Assembly (NCBI RefSeq): GCF_009469605.1
Contig: NZ_SSXU01000003.1
Span: 62,001 to 126,000, forward strand
DNA length: 64,000 nucleotides
Reading direction: 5' to 3'
Source of the DNA: Zoogloea sp. 1C4
GTDB taxonomy: Bacteria > Pseudomonadota > Gammaproteobacteria > Burkholderiales > Rhodocyclaceae
Below, piece after piece: positions 1 through 10,137 of the stretch. How positions within the stretch are numbered: the first letter of the stretch is position 1; each line of letters opens with the position of its first letter. Both the position numbers and the translations under genes were made by a program. The notes below the pieces were generated by a model. That model saw only the letters and a program-made list of their open reading frames with translations. It made no database searches and had not been told where the DNA came from.

Positions 1-1097
1 TAGTGCGGCATGTTGAGCCGCGCCTGCTGGCTGAAGCAGCCGTTGGCATCCCGCAGCCACACGCCACCACCCGGGCTCTCGACCAGATCGGCCAGCGCCT
101 TGACCACCGATTCGCCGAGGCTGAGCCCGTCCCCCGCCACCGACAGGGCCTGGGTCACGCCCAGCCACTCGGTGCGGTAGTCGTACCGGTAGGCGAAGAA
201 ATGCTTGGCGAGGAACACCCGCAGCCGGGCCCGGAAGGCCCCGGAGAAGAACACCACCCCCAGGAACAGCACGCCACCAAACAGCAGCGCCAGCTGCAGC
301 GCCTCGCCCCACTCGCCGCCGAAGTAGCGCATGTAGTAGCCGGCACCGGCAATGATCAGCAGGTACAGGCCCGACCCGGCCAGCGCGGTGGAATGGAACA
401 CCACGTGCCGCGAGACCGAGATCCGGAAGGTCCATTCCGGATTGCGCGACGCCGATACCGCCACCAGCGGCAGCGCCAGGGCGTGGGCAAAGCCGCGTAC
501 CCCCCAGATCACCGGGTGGATGCGGCTGAACAGCAGCATTTCAGAGTACAGGTAGACGTCAAAGGCGAACAGCCCGCCCAGCGCCAGCACCAGCGGCTTG
601 ACGCCCCAGCGGGAGCGCTCGATGACCGCCCGGTAGAAGAGTTCCAGCAGCACCAGGCCGAACACCGCGGTCATCAGCGCCGTGGCGGCCCAGGTGCGCA
701 GCGGCGTGCCGTACAGCGGCACACCCAGGGTGAAGCAGATCACGCCGATCGCCCCGAGGGTGACGATGGCCAGCATGCCCGGCTTGGGCCACGCCGGTAG
801 CCCGGAGTCGGGCCCGTCACCCGACGCCTGGGACAGCATGCTCAGGAGGAAGCCGAACCACGCTGCCATGCGCAGCACGTCCAGCAGATTGGCCAGCTGG
901 AACATCCAGACCCAGCCCGAGGTGGAAAACACCCAGTTCGCCACCGCCCACAGGGCACTGGCCACAACCGCCGCGATCAGCAGGATGCCCTGCCGGCCCC
1001 TGCGCCAGGCCACGCCGAGGTAAAGCGCAAACAGCCCGTGCAGCACCGCAGCAAAGGCGTAGCTCCACGCCGAGACCTGCGAAAGGATTGATTCCAT
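1..1097 (-). CDS. prsK: PrsK-type PEP-CTERM/exosortase histidine kinase, N-terminal part (runs off the left edge)
   Basis: Reverse-strand frame starting MESILSQVSAWSYAFAAVL stays open to the window edge, giving about 365 residues. GAGG stands 5 nt before the ATG. The visible part is a string of hydrophobic helices (roughly 7-8 membrane segments to about residue 290), then a charged start of a cytoplasmic, probably GAF-like, region. This matches the N-terminus of PrsK, the membrane sensor kinase of the exosortase A (PEP-CTERM) system, which pairs with the sigma-54 activator PrsR; the family is around 700 residues, so the kinase half lies outside the window. It follows the PEP-CTERM sugar transferase on the same strand after a terminator-like hairpin. 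The kinase domain itself is not seen, so the name rests on the N-terminal pattern and the neighbour. Confidence 0.75.
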   Translation of the reverse strand, partial: MESILSQVSAWSYAFAAVLHGLFALYLGVAWRRGRQGILLIAAVVASALWAVANWVFSTSGWVWMFQLANLLDVLRMAAWFGFLLSMLSQASGDGPDSGLPAWPKPGMLAIVTLGAIGVICFTLGVPLYGTPLRTWAATALMTAVFGLVLLELFYRAVIERSRWGVKPLVLALGGLFAFDVYLYSEMLLFSRIHPVIWGVRGFAHALALPLVAVSASRNPEWTFRISVSRHVVFHSTALAGSGLYLLIIAGAGYYMRYFGGEWGEALQLALLFGGVLFLGVVFFSGAFRARLRVFLAKHFFAYRYDYRTEWLGVTQALSVAGDGLSLGESVVKALADLVESPGGGVWLRDANGCFSQQARLNMPH

Positions 1098-1115
1098 CGA
1101 GCCTCAATAAAAGCA

Positions 1116-1139
1116 GACGCTCCCGGCAAGGGGAGCGTC
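1116..1139 (-). terminator. Hairpin between the sugar transferase gene and prsK
   Basis: Perfect 9-bp inverted repeat GACGCTCCC (1116-1124) and GGGAGCGTC (1131-1139) with a 6-nt loop. Read on the minus strand it is followed by TGCTTTTATT, a short T-rich tail. It lies just after the stop of the sugar transferase gene and before prsK, so it probably ends or attenuates that transcript. Confidence 0.6.
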
Positions 1140-1185
1140 CTGGGTTCAGACCATCCCCTGCCGGGGAACGCGACGCCTGACTGTT

Positions 1186-2571
1186 TTAGTGTGCACCGTC
1201 TCCGGTCAGCACAACCCGCACCGTCTCGAACAGGACCACGGTATCGAGGAACAGAGTGTGATTCTTGACGTAGTACAGATCGTACTGCAGCTTGTTGATC
1301 GCATCATCCACCGACGAACCGTACTGGTAACGGACCTGGGCCCAGCCGGTCACGCCCGGCTTGACGCAGTGGCGGACGGCGTAGAAGGGAATGTCGCGGG
1401 TGAGCTGATCGACAAAGAAGGGACGCTCCGGACGCGGGCCGACGAGACTCATGTCGCCTTTCAGCACATTGAACAGCTGCGGCAGTTCGTCAATGCGGCA
1501 CTTGCGGATGAAACGGCCGACGCGGGTCACGCGGTCATCGTTGGCGGTCGCCCAGCGGGGCTTGCCATCACGCTCGGCATCCCGGCGCATGCTGCGGAAC
1601 TTGGTCACCTTGAACAGGCGGCCACCCAGGCCGACACGCTCCTGGCGGTAGAACACCGGCGCGCCGTCCTCGATCACGATCAGGAGCGCCGCCAGCACCA
1701 TCACCGGCGCCGCAAGCACCAGCAGCAGCAGCGACACGAAGATGTCGAACACCCGCTTGACCAGCGTGCGGCCCCAGCCCTGACGGAAGCCTTCGCCGTA
1801 GATCAGCCAGCTGGCACGCAGGGAATCGATGCGCACCTGACCACGCACACGCTCGAAGAAGCTGGAGAGGTCGAGCACCTTGATGCCGGCCATCTTGCAG
1901 TCGAGCAGCTCACGCAGCGGAATGGCACCACCGCGACGCTCCTTGACCGCCACGATGATCTCATTGACGCGCAGGTGATTGGCCGCGGCAAGCAGGTTGC
2001 CATCGAAATGGATGACCCGCTTCGGATCGATGCGAATCTCGTCGCCGGCGCCGGCAGGGTAGAAACCCACCACCTGAAGGCTGGAGTTGGCGGGATGGGT
2101 CAGCGCATGCTCGACGGCTGCGGCGTCAGACCCGGTCCCGATCACCATGATACGTTTCACAAAAACCCCTGCACCCGTCCGCCGGGCAGTGAAACCACGG
2201 ACGGCGACCACGAAACCAAGAAGGGCGATCACGTTGAGTTCAAGCGCCTCATGTGCGAACTCGCCCCACGGAAGGACCTGAAATATACCGTAAGCCACAG
2301 GAACGCTCAGCACGATCGACATGCCGACACGCATCAGGGTCTGCCGGAAATCCGAGCCGAAACCCGCCCGATACAGGCCAAGGGCGCCGTTCAGGATCAT
2401 CATGGTCACCGCGAAGGCAAAGGCCGACGGCACCACAGTCGCCACCAGGCCACCATCCACCCGGGCCTGCAGCACGAACACGACAACCACCGCCACAAAG
2501 AGCAACAAGGCGTCAAAGACCAGTCGCTGGATCGTGCTGGACGGAACGTAATGATTGAAGAGTTTGAGCAT
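1186..2571 (-). CDS. PEP-CTERM-associated undecaprenyl-phosphate sugar phosphotransferase (TIGR03013-like)
   Basis: A 461-residue membrane enzyme expected to move a sugar phosphate onto undecaprenyl phosphate, the first step of exopolysaccharide assembly. The N-terminal half has about four to five hydrophobic segments and a CoA-binding-like loop ([13 protein letters not shown]). The C-terminal third is a bacterial sugar transferase domain: [14 protein letters not shown] membrane entry, [30 protein letters not shown] and PGVTGWAQV. The start at [16 protein letters not shown] matches the family N-terminus; a TTG-started extension of 26 residues is less likely. In exosortase-carrying betaproteobacteria this gene sits beside prsK/prsR, as here. 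Product class is firm; the exact sugar is unknown. Confidence 0.88.
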   Translation of the reverse strand: MLKLFNHYVPSSTIQRLVFDALLLFVAVVVVFVLQARVDGGLVATVVPSAFAFAVTMMILNGALGLYRAGFGSDFRQTLMRVGMSIVLSVPVAYGIFQVLPWGEFAHEALELNVIALLGFVVAVRGFTARRTGAGVFVKRIMVIGTGSDAAAVEHALTHPANSSLQVVGFYPAGAGDEIRIDPKRVIHFDGNLLAAANHLRVNEIIVAVKERRGGAIPLRELLDCKMAGIKVLDLSSFFERVRGQVRIDSLRASWLIYGEGFRQGWGRTLVKRVFDIFVSLLLLVLAAPVMVLAALLIVIEDGAPVFYRQERVGLGGRLFKVTKFRSMRRDAERDGKPRWATANDDRVTRVGRFIRKCRIDELPQLFNVLKGDMSLVGPRPERPFFVDQLTRDIPFYAVRHCVKPGVTGWAQVRYQYGSSVDDAINKLQYDLYYVKNHTLFLDTVVLFETVRVVLTGDGAH

Positions 2572-3037
2572 TCTGAGCACCGGCCGCCCTTGAAGGACAG
2601 CCTCCCATGCAAATTTGATCAAGCCGAGTGGCGGACAACTCAACCACAAGCCCCTACGAAAACCGCTTTTCCGAGCGGCCAGGAACGGCTACCGGACATG
2701 CCAGGCACGCGACGCATACTTGCAAAATGCGTGAAAATTCGTGCAGTCGAACGATAGCGCTTAAGTACCCTGCCTCCTGTGATGCCCGTCACAAGGGGGA
2801 TGACTTCGCCGACCCGACGTTCTACCACAACAAAATATCACCATCGAGACACCCGCCCGATTTACGGTCGGAAACACATCCAAAATGAACCGGCCGGCAA
2901 CGGCAGACAAGGCAGCGTCCCGCGCTTCCTCGCCCGACGACCCGGACCGGTTTCTGGCCGACGTTAAAGCCTGTCAGCACCAATTATTATAACGTCGTAA
3001 TGCCCGCTTTAGGTACTCTGCCAGTTGTCTAAAATTG
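2572..3037. other. Long intergenic region between kup and the sugar transferase gene
   Basis: 466 bp without a convincing gene. It should carry the promoter of the sugar transferase gene. A perfect TATAAT -10 hexamer on the minus strand (2986-2991) lacks a good -35 partner. A TTTCACG-N4-TTGCA string on the minus strand (2721-2736) resembles a sigma-54 site but lacks the essential GG at -24. No clear terminator follows kup. The segment is more AT-rich than the flanking genes, as expected for a regulatory leader. Confidence 0.5.
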
Positions 3038-4936
3038 TCAAAGCTCGACCTGCGTACCGAACTCGACCACCCGGTTGGGCGGGATGCTGAAGAAGTCGGC
3101 GGCGCTGTGGGCGTTCCGGAACATCAGGATGAACAGCCGGTCCCGCCACAGGGTGAGCGGCGAGGTCTTGCGCGGAATCAGCGTCTCCCGTCCAAGAAAG
3201 AACGAGGACTCCATCAGCTCGAAGGGCAAGCCCTGATCGGCGCACATCGCCAGCGCCGCCGGAATGTCCGGGTCGTCCTTGAAGCCGTAGCGCACGAACA
3301 CCCGATAGAAGCCGAAATCGAGCTCCTCCACCCGCACCCGCTCGCACACAGGCACGCACGGGATGTCCTCGGTCACCACATTCACCAGCACCACCCGGGC
3401 GTGCAGCACCTTGTTGTGGAGCAGATTGTGGAGGAGCGCCCGGGGCACGCCGTCCGGCGCAGTGGTCATGAACACGCCGGTGCCTGGCACGCGCAACGGG
3501 ATATCGTGGAACATCGACTGGATGAACAGGGCCAGCGGCATGGTGTCCTGGCGCATCCGTTCAGCCAGCGCCTCGCGGCCGCGCTTCCAGGTCATCAGCA
3601 GCCCGTGCACGCCCAGGCCCATCGCCAGCGGAAACCACCCACCGTCGAAGATCTTCACGCTGTTGGCGCTGAAGAACGCAAAGTCGACGATGAAGAACAG
3701 GATCAGGAAGCTCACCGACGCCAGCCAGCCCCAGCGCCACAGGGCCCGCACCACCACGAAGGCGAGCAGGGTGTCGATCATCATCGTGAGCGTCACCGCG
3801 ATGCCGTAGGCCGACGCCAGCGCGCTCGACGAATGGAAGCTGATCACCAGCGCCACCACCGCCCCCAGCAGCATCCAGTTCACGTTGGGCACGTAGATCT
3901 GGCCAATCTCCCGCTCGGAGGTGTGGATCACGTGCATCCGCGGGGAGTAGCCCAGCTGGATCGCCTGCTTGGTGAGGGAGAAGGCGCCGGAGATCACCGC
4001 CTGGGACGCGATGATCGTCGCCAGCGTGGCGAGGCCCACCATCGGCAGGATCAGCGCGTCGGGCACCAGATTGTAGAAGGGGTTCTTGACCGCAGTCGGG
4101 TCGTCGAGGATCAGCGCGCCCTGCCCCAGGTAATTGAGATACAGCGCCGGAAACACATAGCCGAACCACGCCACCTTGATAGGCCGGCGCCCGAAGTGGC
4201 CCATGTCGGCATACAGCGCCTCGCCGCCGGTGATCGCCAGCACCACCGCCCCCAGCGCCAGAAAACCGTGCCACTGGTTGTTGGCGAAGAAATCCATCGC
4301 ATAGACCGGATTGATCGCCCGCAGCACGTCCGGGTGGCGGGTGATGTTGACCGCCCCGAGCACCCCGAGGGTGGTGAACCAGAACAGCATCACCGGCCCG
4401 AAAACCGCCCCGACCTTGGCCGTGCCCTTGCGCTGGATCACGAACAGCCCGGTGAGCACCGCCAGGGAGATCGGCAGCACGTAGGGCCGGAAGGCCGGCG
4501 TGGCCACTTCAAGGCCCTCGACCGCGGAGAGCACCGAGATGGCCGGCGTGATCACCCCGTCGCCATAGAACAGCGCCGCCCCGAACAAGCCCAGTGCCGC
4601 CATGCCCGCCCCGAGCCGGGGCGAGTTGTTGGTGCGCAGGGCCAGCGAGGTGAGCGCCATGATGCCGCCCTCGCCCCGGTTGTCGGCCCGCATGATGAAC
4701 ACCACGTACTTGAGCGACACCACGATGGTCAGCGCCCAGAAGACCAGCGACAGGATCCCGATCACGTTGTCCGGCGTCACCGGCACCGCGTGGGGGCCGT
4801 TGAAGACCTCCTTCATTGTGTACAGGGGGCTCGTGCCGATGTCCCCGAATACAACACCCATCGCCGCCAGCGCAACGGGCAACACCCGCTCCGGCTTGGC
4901 GTGGGTGTTTTGTCCTTCAGCAAGCACCGTGGACAT
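3038..4936 (-). CDS. kup: Low-affinity potassium transporter Kup
   Basis: A 632-residue proton-coupled K+ uptake permease of the inner membrane (KUP/HAK/KT family). The N-terminus carries the signature GVVFGDIGTSPLYTMKE, followed by about 12 hydrophobic segments to roughly residue 450 and a soluble C-terminal domain of about 170 residues ending at GTQVEL. Length agrees with E. coli Kup (622). The ATG at 4936 has a textbook GGAGG 5 nt upstream; the further upstream in-frame ATG at 4972 has no such site. It diverges from the GGDEF-EAL gene across 239 bp. No potassium-responsive regulatory element was recognised. Confidence 0.95.
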   Translation of the reverse strand: MSTVLAEGQNTHAKPERVLPVALAAMGVVFGDIGTSPLYTMKEVFNGPHAVPVTPDNVIGILSLVFWALTIVVSLKYVVFIMRADNRGEGGIMALTSLALRTNNSPRLGAGMAALGLFGAALFYGDGVITPAISVLSAVEGLEVATPAFRPYVLPISLAVLTGLFVIQRKGTAKVGAVFGPVMLFWFTTLGVLGAVNITRHPDVLRAINPVYAMDFFANNQWHGFLALGAVVLAITGGEALYADMGHFGRRPIKVAWFGYVFPALYLNYLGQGALILDDPTAVKNPFYNLVPDALILPMVGLATLATIIASQAVISGAFSLTKQAIQLGYSPRMHVIHTSEREIGQIYVPNVNWMLLGAVVALVISFHSSSALASAYGIAVTLTMMIDTLLAFVVVRALWRWGWLASVSFLILFFIVDFAFFSANSVKIFDGGWFPLAMGLGVHGLLMTWKRGREALAERMRQDTMPLALFIQSMFHDIPLRVPGTGVFMTTAPDGVPRALLHNLLHNKVLHARVVLVNVVTEDIPCVPVCERVRVEELDFGFYRVFVRYGFKDDPDIPAALAMCADQGLPFELMESSFFLGRETLIPRKTSPLTLWRDRLFILMFRNAHSAADFFSIPPNRVVEFGTQVEL

Positions 4937-5175
4937 CCAGACCTCCAGAAACTGCACGGGCCCGCCAGTCATGCACGGGCGCCAAATCCATCAGCAGAGA
5001 CTGGTCGCCTCCGCGCGGACCGCGATACTACCGCATTGCAGCATTTGCGGGCGCCCTCCTTCGGGCACGGTATCTGCATGGTTCCGGGGGTCACGGAACG
5101 TCCCAGACGCACCCGAGCAGTTACAATGCAGCGATTGGCTGCCAGACACCCGCCTACCGTACTCAAACCGACCCG

Positions 5176-8100
5176 ATGCGCATCGCACCTGGCATTCGCC
5201 CGCAACTGGGCATCGCCCTCGCCTATACGGTCTGCGGGCTCATCGCACTTCACCTTGCCATCCCGCCGGGCTACGTGGCGCCGCTGTTCCCGGCCGCCGG
5301 GGTCGCGCTCGCGGCGATGCTCATCTACGGCTACGGCATCTGGCCGGCAATTCTTGCCGGCTCGATCGTCACCAACATCTACGCGGGCTTTCATGCCGGG
5401 CTGCCCGACCGCAGCCTGCTGCTGCCGCTTTACGTCGGCGTCGGCGCCTCGCTCCAGGCCTTCGCAGGCACCTTCATGGCCCGGCGCTGGATCCGTTTTC
5501 CGATCACCCTCGACACCGCGGATTCCATCGTCCGCCTGCTGTTTGCCGCCGCGCCGCTGAGCTGCCTCGTGGGCGCCACCATCGGCGTGGCCGCGCTGGT
5601 CGTGCTGGGCGGATTACCCCCGGCTGAAGCCGCCTTCAGCTGGTGGAGCTGGTGGGCCGGCGACGCCATCGGAATCCTCATCGCCGCGCCGCTCACCTTC
5701 GTCTTCATCGGCACCCCGCGCAACGAATGGGCACCGCAGCCGGCTGCCCATCGCCCTGCCCCTGGGCATCGCCCTCGTCCTGCTGGTGGGGCTCGAGATC
5801 CAGGTTGCCCGGTGGGAACAACAGCGCCTGCAATCCCGCTTCGAGCGCGACGCCAGCCACCTCGCCAGCCTCGTCCGCACACGCTTTGCCGACTACCTGG
5901 ACGTGCTCCAGGCCAGCGAGCGCGTGATGGTGGCCTCTCCCGCCATCGATACGCCCACTTTCGAACAACTCTCGTCCACCTGGCAGTCGCGCTACCCGGG
6001 GCTCCAGGCCATCGGCTGGATTGCCCTCACCCCCGCTGCCGGGGTTCCCGCCCTTGAACGCAGCGCCCGCACCTCGCCTGCCACCGCGGATTTCCGGGTT
6101 GTCGACCGGGACGGCCACAACCAGCTGGTCCCCCTCGCCCCGCGGGACGAATACTTCGTCATCCGCCACATCACCCCGCTCAGCCGCAACCGCCGCGCCC
6201 TGGGCGTCAACGTCAGCTCGATCCCCAACTCCTTCGACGCCGTCCAGCGCACCGTGGCCAGCGGCACCGCCGCCGCCACCCGCGCCTTCGAACTCACCCA
6301 GGAAACCGAGCACAAGCTCGGCGTGGTGATCTACCAGCGCACCCTCGCCCCCGGCAGCACGCTCCAGACCCCGCCGGCCGGCCTCGTGTTCGTCGCCCTG
6401 CGGCTCGAAGAGGCGGTCGAGAGCGTCCTCAGCCAGCAACCGGTGCCCGGGGTGGGCTACTGCCTCGAAGAAGTGACCATTGCCCAGCCCCGCGGCAAGC
6501 GCCTTGCCGGCCTTGCCCAGTGCCCCTCGGTGGGCCAGGCCGGCCCCGGCGGCATCCACACCTGGCAGGAAACCTTCGACTTCGCCGGCCAGACCTGGCG
6601 CCTCGGCTTTGCCCCCACACCGGCCTACGCCGCCCTCAACCGCGGCTGGGAAACCTGGACCCTGATCGCCATCGGCCTGGTGTCCACCGGCCTCCTCGGC
6701 GCCTTCCTCCTCGCCACCACCGGGCGTGCCCGACGCATCGAGGAGATGGTGGGCCAGCGCACCAGCGAGCTCGCCGACACCAGCCGGCGCCTCCAAGCCC
6801 AGCAGGCCATCCTCACCCACGCCGAGCGCATCGCCCGCCTCGGCTCATGGGAGGCCGACCCCATCACCGGCGCCAGCCACTGGTCGGCCGAGCTCTACCG
6901 GGTGCTCGGCATCCCCGCCGAGTGCGACAGCCAGCTCGGCGCCCTGCTCGACGCCGTGCTCCCGTCCGACCGCTCCACCCTTCGCGATGCCCTCCACCGG
7001 GTGGCCAACGGCCAGCCCAATGCCAGCCTCGACGTGCGCCTGCCCCCCGAAAACGGCGAGAGCCGCACCGTCCATTTCACCATCGAGGCCACCCCCAACC
7101 CCGCCGGCGGCACCCTGCTGCGGGGCACCGTGCAGGACGTCACCGCCAGTCGCGCCGCCGAAGCCCACATCCACTACCTGGCCCACTACGACACCCTCAC
7201 CGGCCTGCCCAACCGCACCCTCTGGATCAACCGCGCCGAACAGGCCCTCGCCTTCGCCCGCCGCAACCAGCTGCGCCTGGGCGTACTGTTCCTCGATCTC
7301 GACAACTTCAAGACCATCAACGACACCCTCGGCCACCCGGTGGGCGACCGCCTGCTCTCGGCCGTGGCCAAGCGGCTCTCCGGCAGCCTGCGCGACGAAG
7401 ACATCCTGGCCCGCATCGGTGGCGACGAATTCGTCGTGCTGCTGCCCCAGCTCGGCCGCCCCGACGACGCCGCCACCGTCGCCCGCAAGCTCATCGCCAG
7501 CCTCAACGCCCCCTTCCACGTGGGCAACCAGGATCTCGTCACCTCCACCAGCGTCGGCATCGCCCTCTATCCGGGCAACGGCGCCGACATCAACACCCTG
7601 CTCAAGCACGCCGACACCGCCATGTACGACGCCAAGAGCGAAGGCCGCAACGACTTCCGCTTCTTCACGCCCGACATGAACAGCCGCGCCTACGCCCGGC
7701 TCAAGCTCGAAAACGCCCTGCGCCGCGCCCTCGACCGCAACGAACTCATCCTCGAATACCAGCCCCAGTGGCAGATGCCCGGCCAGACCCTCGTCGGCGT
7801 CGAGGCCCTGGTGCGCTGGAACCACCCCGAGCGCGGCCGCGTCTCGCCCCACGAGTTCATCCCCATCGCCGAAGAGACCGGCCTCATCCAGCCCCTGGGC
7901 GACTGGGTGCTGCGCGAAGCCTGCCGCCAGCAGGCCGAATGGCAGACCCTGGCCCAGCGCACCGGCCACACCTGCCCGGTGGTCGCCATCAACATCTCGG
8001 CGCTGCAGTTCCGCAAGCCGGATTTCCTCACCCGGGTCCGCCAGATCATCGCCGACAGCGGCGCCACCCCCGACCGGCTGGAGCTCGAACTCACCGAGAG

Positions 8101-8500
8101 CGCCCTGATGCAGCCGACCCCCGAGATCGAAGCCCAGCTGGGCGCCCTGCGCGCCATGGGCATCGGCCTCGCGCTCGACGACTTCGGCACGGGCTACTCC
8201 AGCCTCGCCTACCTCAAGCGCCTGCCCCTCACCCACCTCAAGATCGACCGCTCCTTCGTGCGCGACCTCCCCGGCGACGCCGAAGACGCCGCCATTGCCG
8301 CCGCCACCCTCTCCATCGCCCGCGACCTGGGCCTCAAGGTCATCGCCGAAGGCGTCGAGACCGAAGCCCAGCGGGATTTCCTCCTCGAGCGCCAGTGCAG
8401 CGTGATGCAGGGCTTCCTGTTCGCCCGCCCGCTGCCTGCCGAAGCAATCGCGCAGCTACTCGCCGCCGGCTCAACCGCCCAGCAGACGGCGGGCCAGTAG
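5176..8500 (+). pseudogene. Frameshifted MASE1-CHASE-PAS-GGDEF-EAL cyclic-di-GMP enzyme
   Basis: The N-terminal frame from ATG 5176 encodes a MASE1-type membrane sensor (about residues 1-185, eight or so hydrophobic segments). Around 5735-5745 the homology moves to the +1 frame, which then runs open to the TAG at 8500. Removing one C from the CAGCCGG near 5739 joins WAPQ to RLPIALPLGIAL and restores about 1107 residues. The second part has a CHASE periplasmic domain (about 200-400), a membrane segment, a PAS domain (about 540-660), GGDEF intact at about 748-752 with an RDED inhibitory site 5 residues before it, and EAL intact at about 876 with DDFGTGYSS. Without correction the first frame would stop at 6057 after 293 residues. 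It is either a sequencing or assembly error or a real break separating sensor from enzyme. A TACAAT hexamer lies at 5122-5127, 48 nt before the start. Confidence 0.85.
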
Positions 8501-8812
8501 CGATTGCATGTCGCGGCGCCCGTCGATGATCAAATGAATGATGACCTCGCTGCCCGTGACGCGGTAGATCACGCGGTAGGGCTTGAAGAAGGTCTGGCGG
8601 AATTCCTTGATGCCGAGGCCAAGCAATTCCCTCGGATGACTGCCACGCTCGGGTGATATCGCCAAACTCTCCACCACGTCCATCAGCGCATCCAGCACGT
8701 AATTGGCGTTGGCCACGCAGTCAAACTCGGCGATGTAGTCGTGGATGGACTCCAGGTCGCGCTCTGCCCCTTCCGTAAGCAGAACATCGAACCGGGCCGG
8801 TGCGCCAGCCAT
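8471..8812 (-). CDS. RelE/ParE-family toxin
   Basis: 113 residues with the RelE/ParE plan: an N-terminal helical hairpin (RDLESIHDYIAEF), then the beta-sheet core KPYRVIYRVTGSEVIIHLIIDGRRDM and a short basic tail. ParE relatives poison gyrase and RelE relatives cut mRNA on the ribosome; which applies cannot be told here. The start codon shares one base with the antitoxin stop (TGATG), a normal sign of translational coupling. The last 30 bp overlap the end of the convergent GGDEF-EAL gene. Confidence 0.9.
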   Translation of the reverse strand: MAGAPARFDVLLTEGAERDLESIHDYIAEFDCVANANYVLDALMDVVESLAISPERGSHPRELLGLGIKEFRQTFFKPYRVIYRVTGSEVIIHLIIDGRRDMQSLLARRLLGG

Positions 8813-9087
8813 CAGGCCGAGGTCCGCTTGGCGCGCAGGCGGGCGACGACATCGGCCACCGGCTTGACCTTGCCAGCCGCCACCTCCTGGGTGCCCAGGG
8901 CCAGTATCTTGAGCAGGGCCAGGGTTTCCTGGGTCTCTTCGAATGAAGCGACGTCCTGCAGAACCGCCTTGGCTTCGCCATTCTGGGTGATGACCAGGGG
9001 TTCCCGCTGTTCGGCAAGCTGTGTCAAGACCTCGGCGGCATTGGCCTTGAGATAGCTGATTGGCTTGACTTGAGATGAATAGCGCAT
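8812..9087 (-). CDS. Phd/YefM-family antitoxin
   Basis: 91 residues beginning MRYSSQVKPISYLKANAAEVL, with ITQNGEAKAVLQDVASFEE, the typical Phd/YefM DNA-binding N-terminal fold. The C-terminal half is charged and helical and should wrap the toxin encoded immediately downstream. It would bind and silence the toxin and repress its own promoter. An AT-rich promoter candidate lies just upstream. The first gene of the two-gene operon is the antitoxin, the usual order. Confidence 0.9.
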   Translation of the reverse strand: MRYSSQVKPISYLKANAAEVLTQLAEQREPLVITQNGEAKAVLQDVASFEETQETLALLKILALGTQEVAAGKVKPVADVVARLRAKRTSA

Positions 9088-9114
9088 GATCGTGCCCCGG
9101 GAAAGAATGGGCTT

Positions 9115-9143
9115 AATATAGTCTTTTTATGGTCTTCAAACAA
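9115..9143 (-). promoter_or_regulatory. Candidate promoter of the toxin-antitoxin operon
   Basis: On the minus strand TTGTTT (9138-9143), 17 bp, TATATT (9115-9120) stand 28 nt before the antitoxin ATG in an AT-rich patch. The -35 match is poor and the -10 good. Antitoxin operators normally overlap such promoters, but no clear palindrome was seen. Confidence 0.4.
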
Positions 9144-9198
9144 GCTCGTGGAATAGGCCCGGAAGGTGCCATCACTCCGTTGTTCAATCGTGCCCCGC

Positions 9199-10137
9199 CT
9201 AGCCTTCGCCGCCGCCCATCCGGATCCGCGCCATCGCCACCGACGCGGCGGCGGTGCGGTTTTCGACGCCGAGCTTGGCGAAGACGTGCTCCAGGTGCTT
9301 GTTCACGGTGCGCGGGCTGGAGCCCAGGATCTCGCCGATGTCCGGGCTGGTCTTGCCCTTGATGACCCAGTAGAGCACCTCGGCCTCGCGGGTGGTGAGG
9401 CGGAAGGCGGCCTGGAGGGCCTCGATCATCGCGGTGTCGGATTCTTCGCGCAGGGCCAGCAGCCATTCGTCCTCGCCGGCCCGCTCGTGGAGCGTGAACA
9501 CCAGCCGCTTGGCGCCGCTGCTGATGGTGAGCGGCGGAAAGGCGTGGCCGTCGCGGCGGGCCTTGGCGGATTCGGCGATCCACGCGCGCACGGCCTGGGG
9601 GGCGTTGTCGTCGTCGATGCCGAAGTATTCGCCCAGCAGCTTGCGGGCCAGCGGCGTCTGCCACACCAGCCGGCCGGTCTCGGGCTGCACGGCCAGGGTG
9701 GCCTGGCCGAAGGCATCCAGCGCGCTGCGGGCCTGGCGCATCAGGCGGGCGCTCTGCATGTGGGCGGCGATGCGGGCCAGCACCTCCTGGGGGCGGATCG
9801 GCTTGGTGACGTAATCGGCGCCGCCGGCGTCGAAGGCGGCCACCACGTGCTCGGTCTCGGTGAGGCCGGTCATGAACACGATGGGGATGTGCTGGGTGGT
9901 GAAATCCGCCTTCAGCCGCCGCGCCACCTCGAAGCCGTCCATGCCCGGCATCACCGCGTCGAGGAGGATCACGTCCGGCACGCTGTGGCGGGCGCGCTGC
10001 AGCGCCGATTCGCCGTTGGTGGCAACGAGCACCGTGTAGCCGGCCTCGTCGAGGGCGTCGTGGAGCAGCGAGAGGTTCTCGGGGATGTCGTCCACGATTA
10101 ACACGAGATCGGAGTTGAGCCGGTCGAAATCAGGCAT
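9199..10137 (-). CDS. LuxR-family response regulator (REC plus C-terminal HTH)
   Basis: 312 residues. An N-terminal receiver domain (about 10-130) has the acidic pair VDD, phospho-acceptor D60 in DVILLDAVMPGMDG, and KP in YVTKPIRP. A middle stretch of about 110 residues is PAS-like. The C-terminus is a LuxR/GerE helix-turn-helix, LTTREAEVLYWVIKG followed by PRTVNKHLEHVFAKLGV. Its ATG lies inside the end of the transporter-kinase gene with an 8-nt overlap (ATGCCTGA), so it is almost surely the output regulator for that kinase. Target genes are unknown. Confidence 0.9.
   Translation of the reverse strand: MPDFDRLNSDLVLIVDDIPENLSLLHDALDEAGYTVLVATNGESALQRARHSVPDVILLDAVMPGMDGFEVARRLKADFTTQHIPIVFMTGLTETEHVVAAFDAGGADYVTKPIRPQEVLARIAAHMQSARLMRQARSALDAFGQATLAVQPETGRLVWQTPLARKLLGEYFGIDDDNAPQAVRAWIAESAKARRDGHAFPPLTISSGAKRLVFTLHERAGEDEWLLALREESDTAMIEALQAAFRLTTREAEVLYWVIKGKTSPDIGEILGSSPRTVNKHLEHVFAKLGVENRTAAASVAMARIRMGGGEG

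Noticed and set aside
2721-2736. Sigma-54-like site upstream of the sugar transferase gene
   Set aside because: On the minus strand TTTCACG-N4-TTGCA keeps the -12 element but lacks the GG at -24.
5730-5790. Programmed +1 frameshift
   Set aside because: No stop codon or slippery run at the junction and no ribosome-site-like stimulator as in prfB; a sequence error or mutation is simpler.
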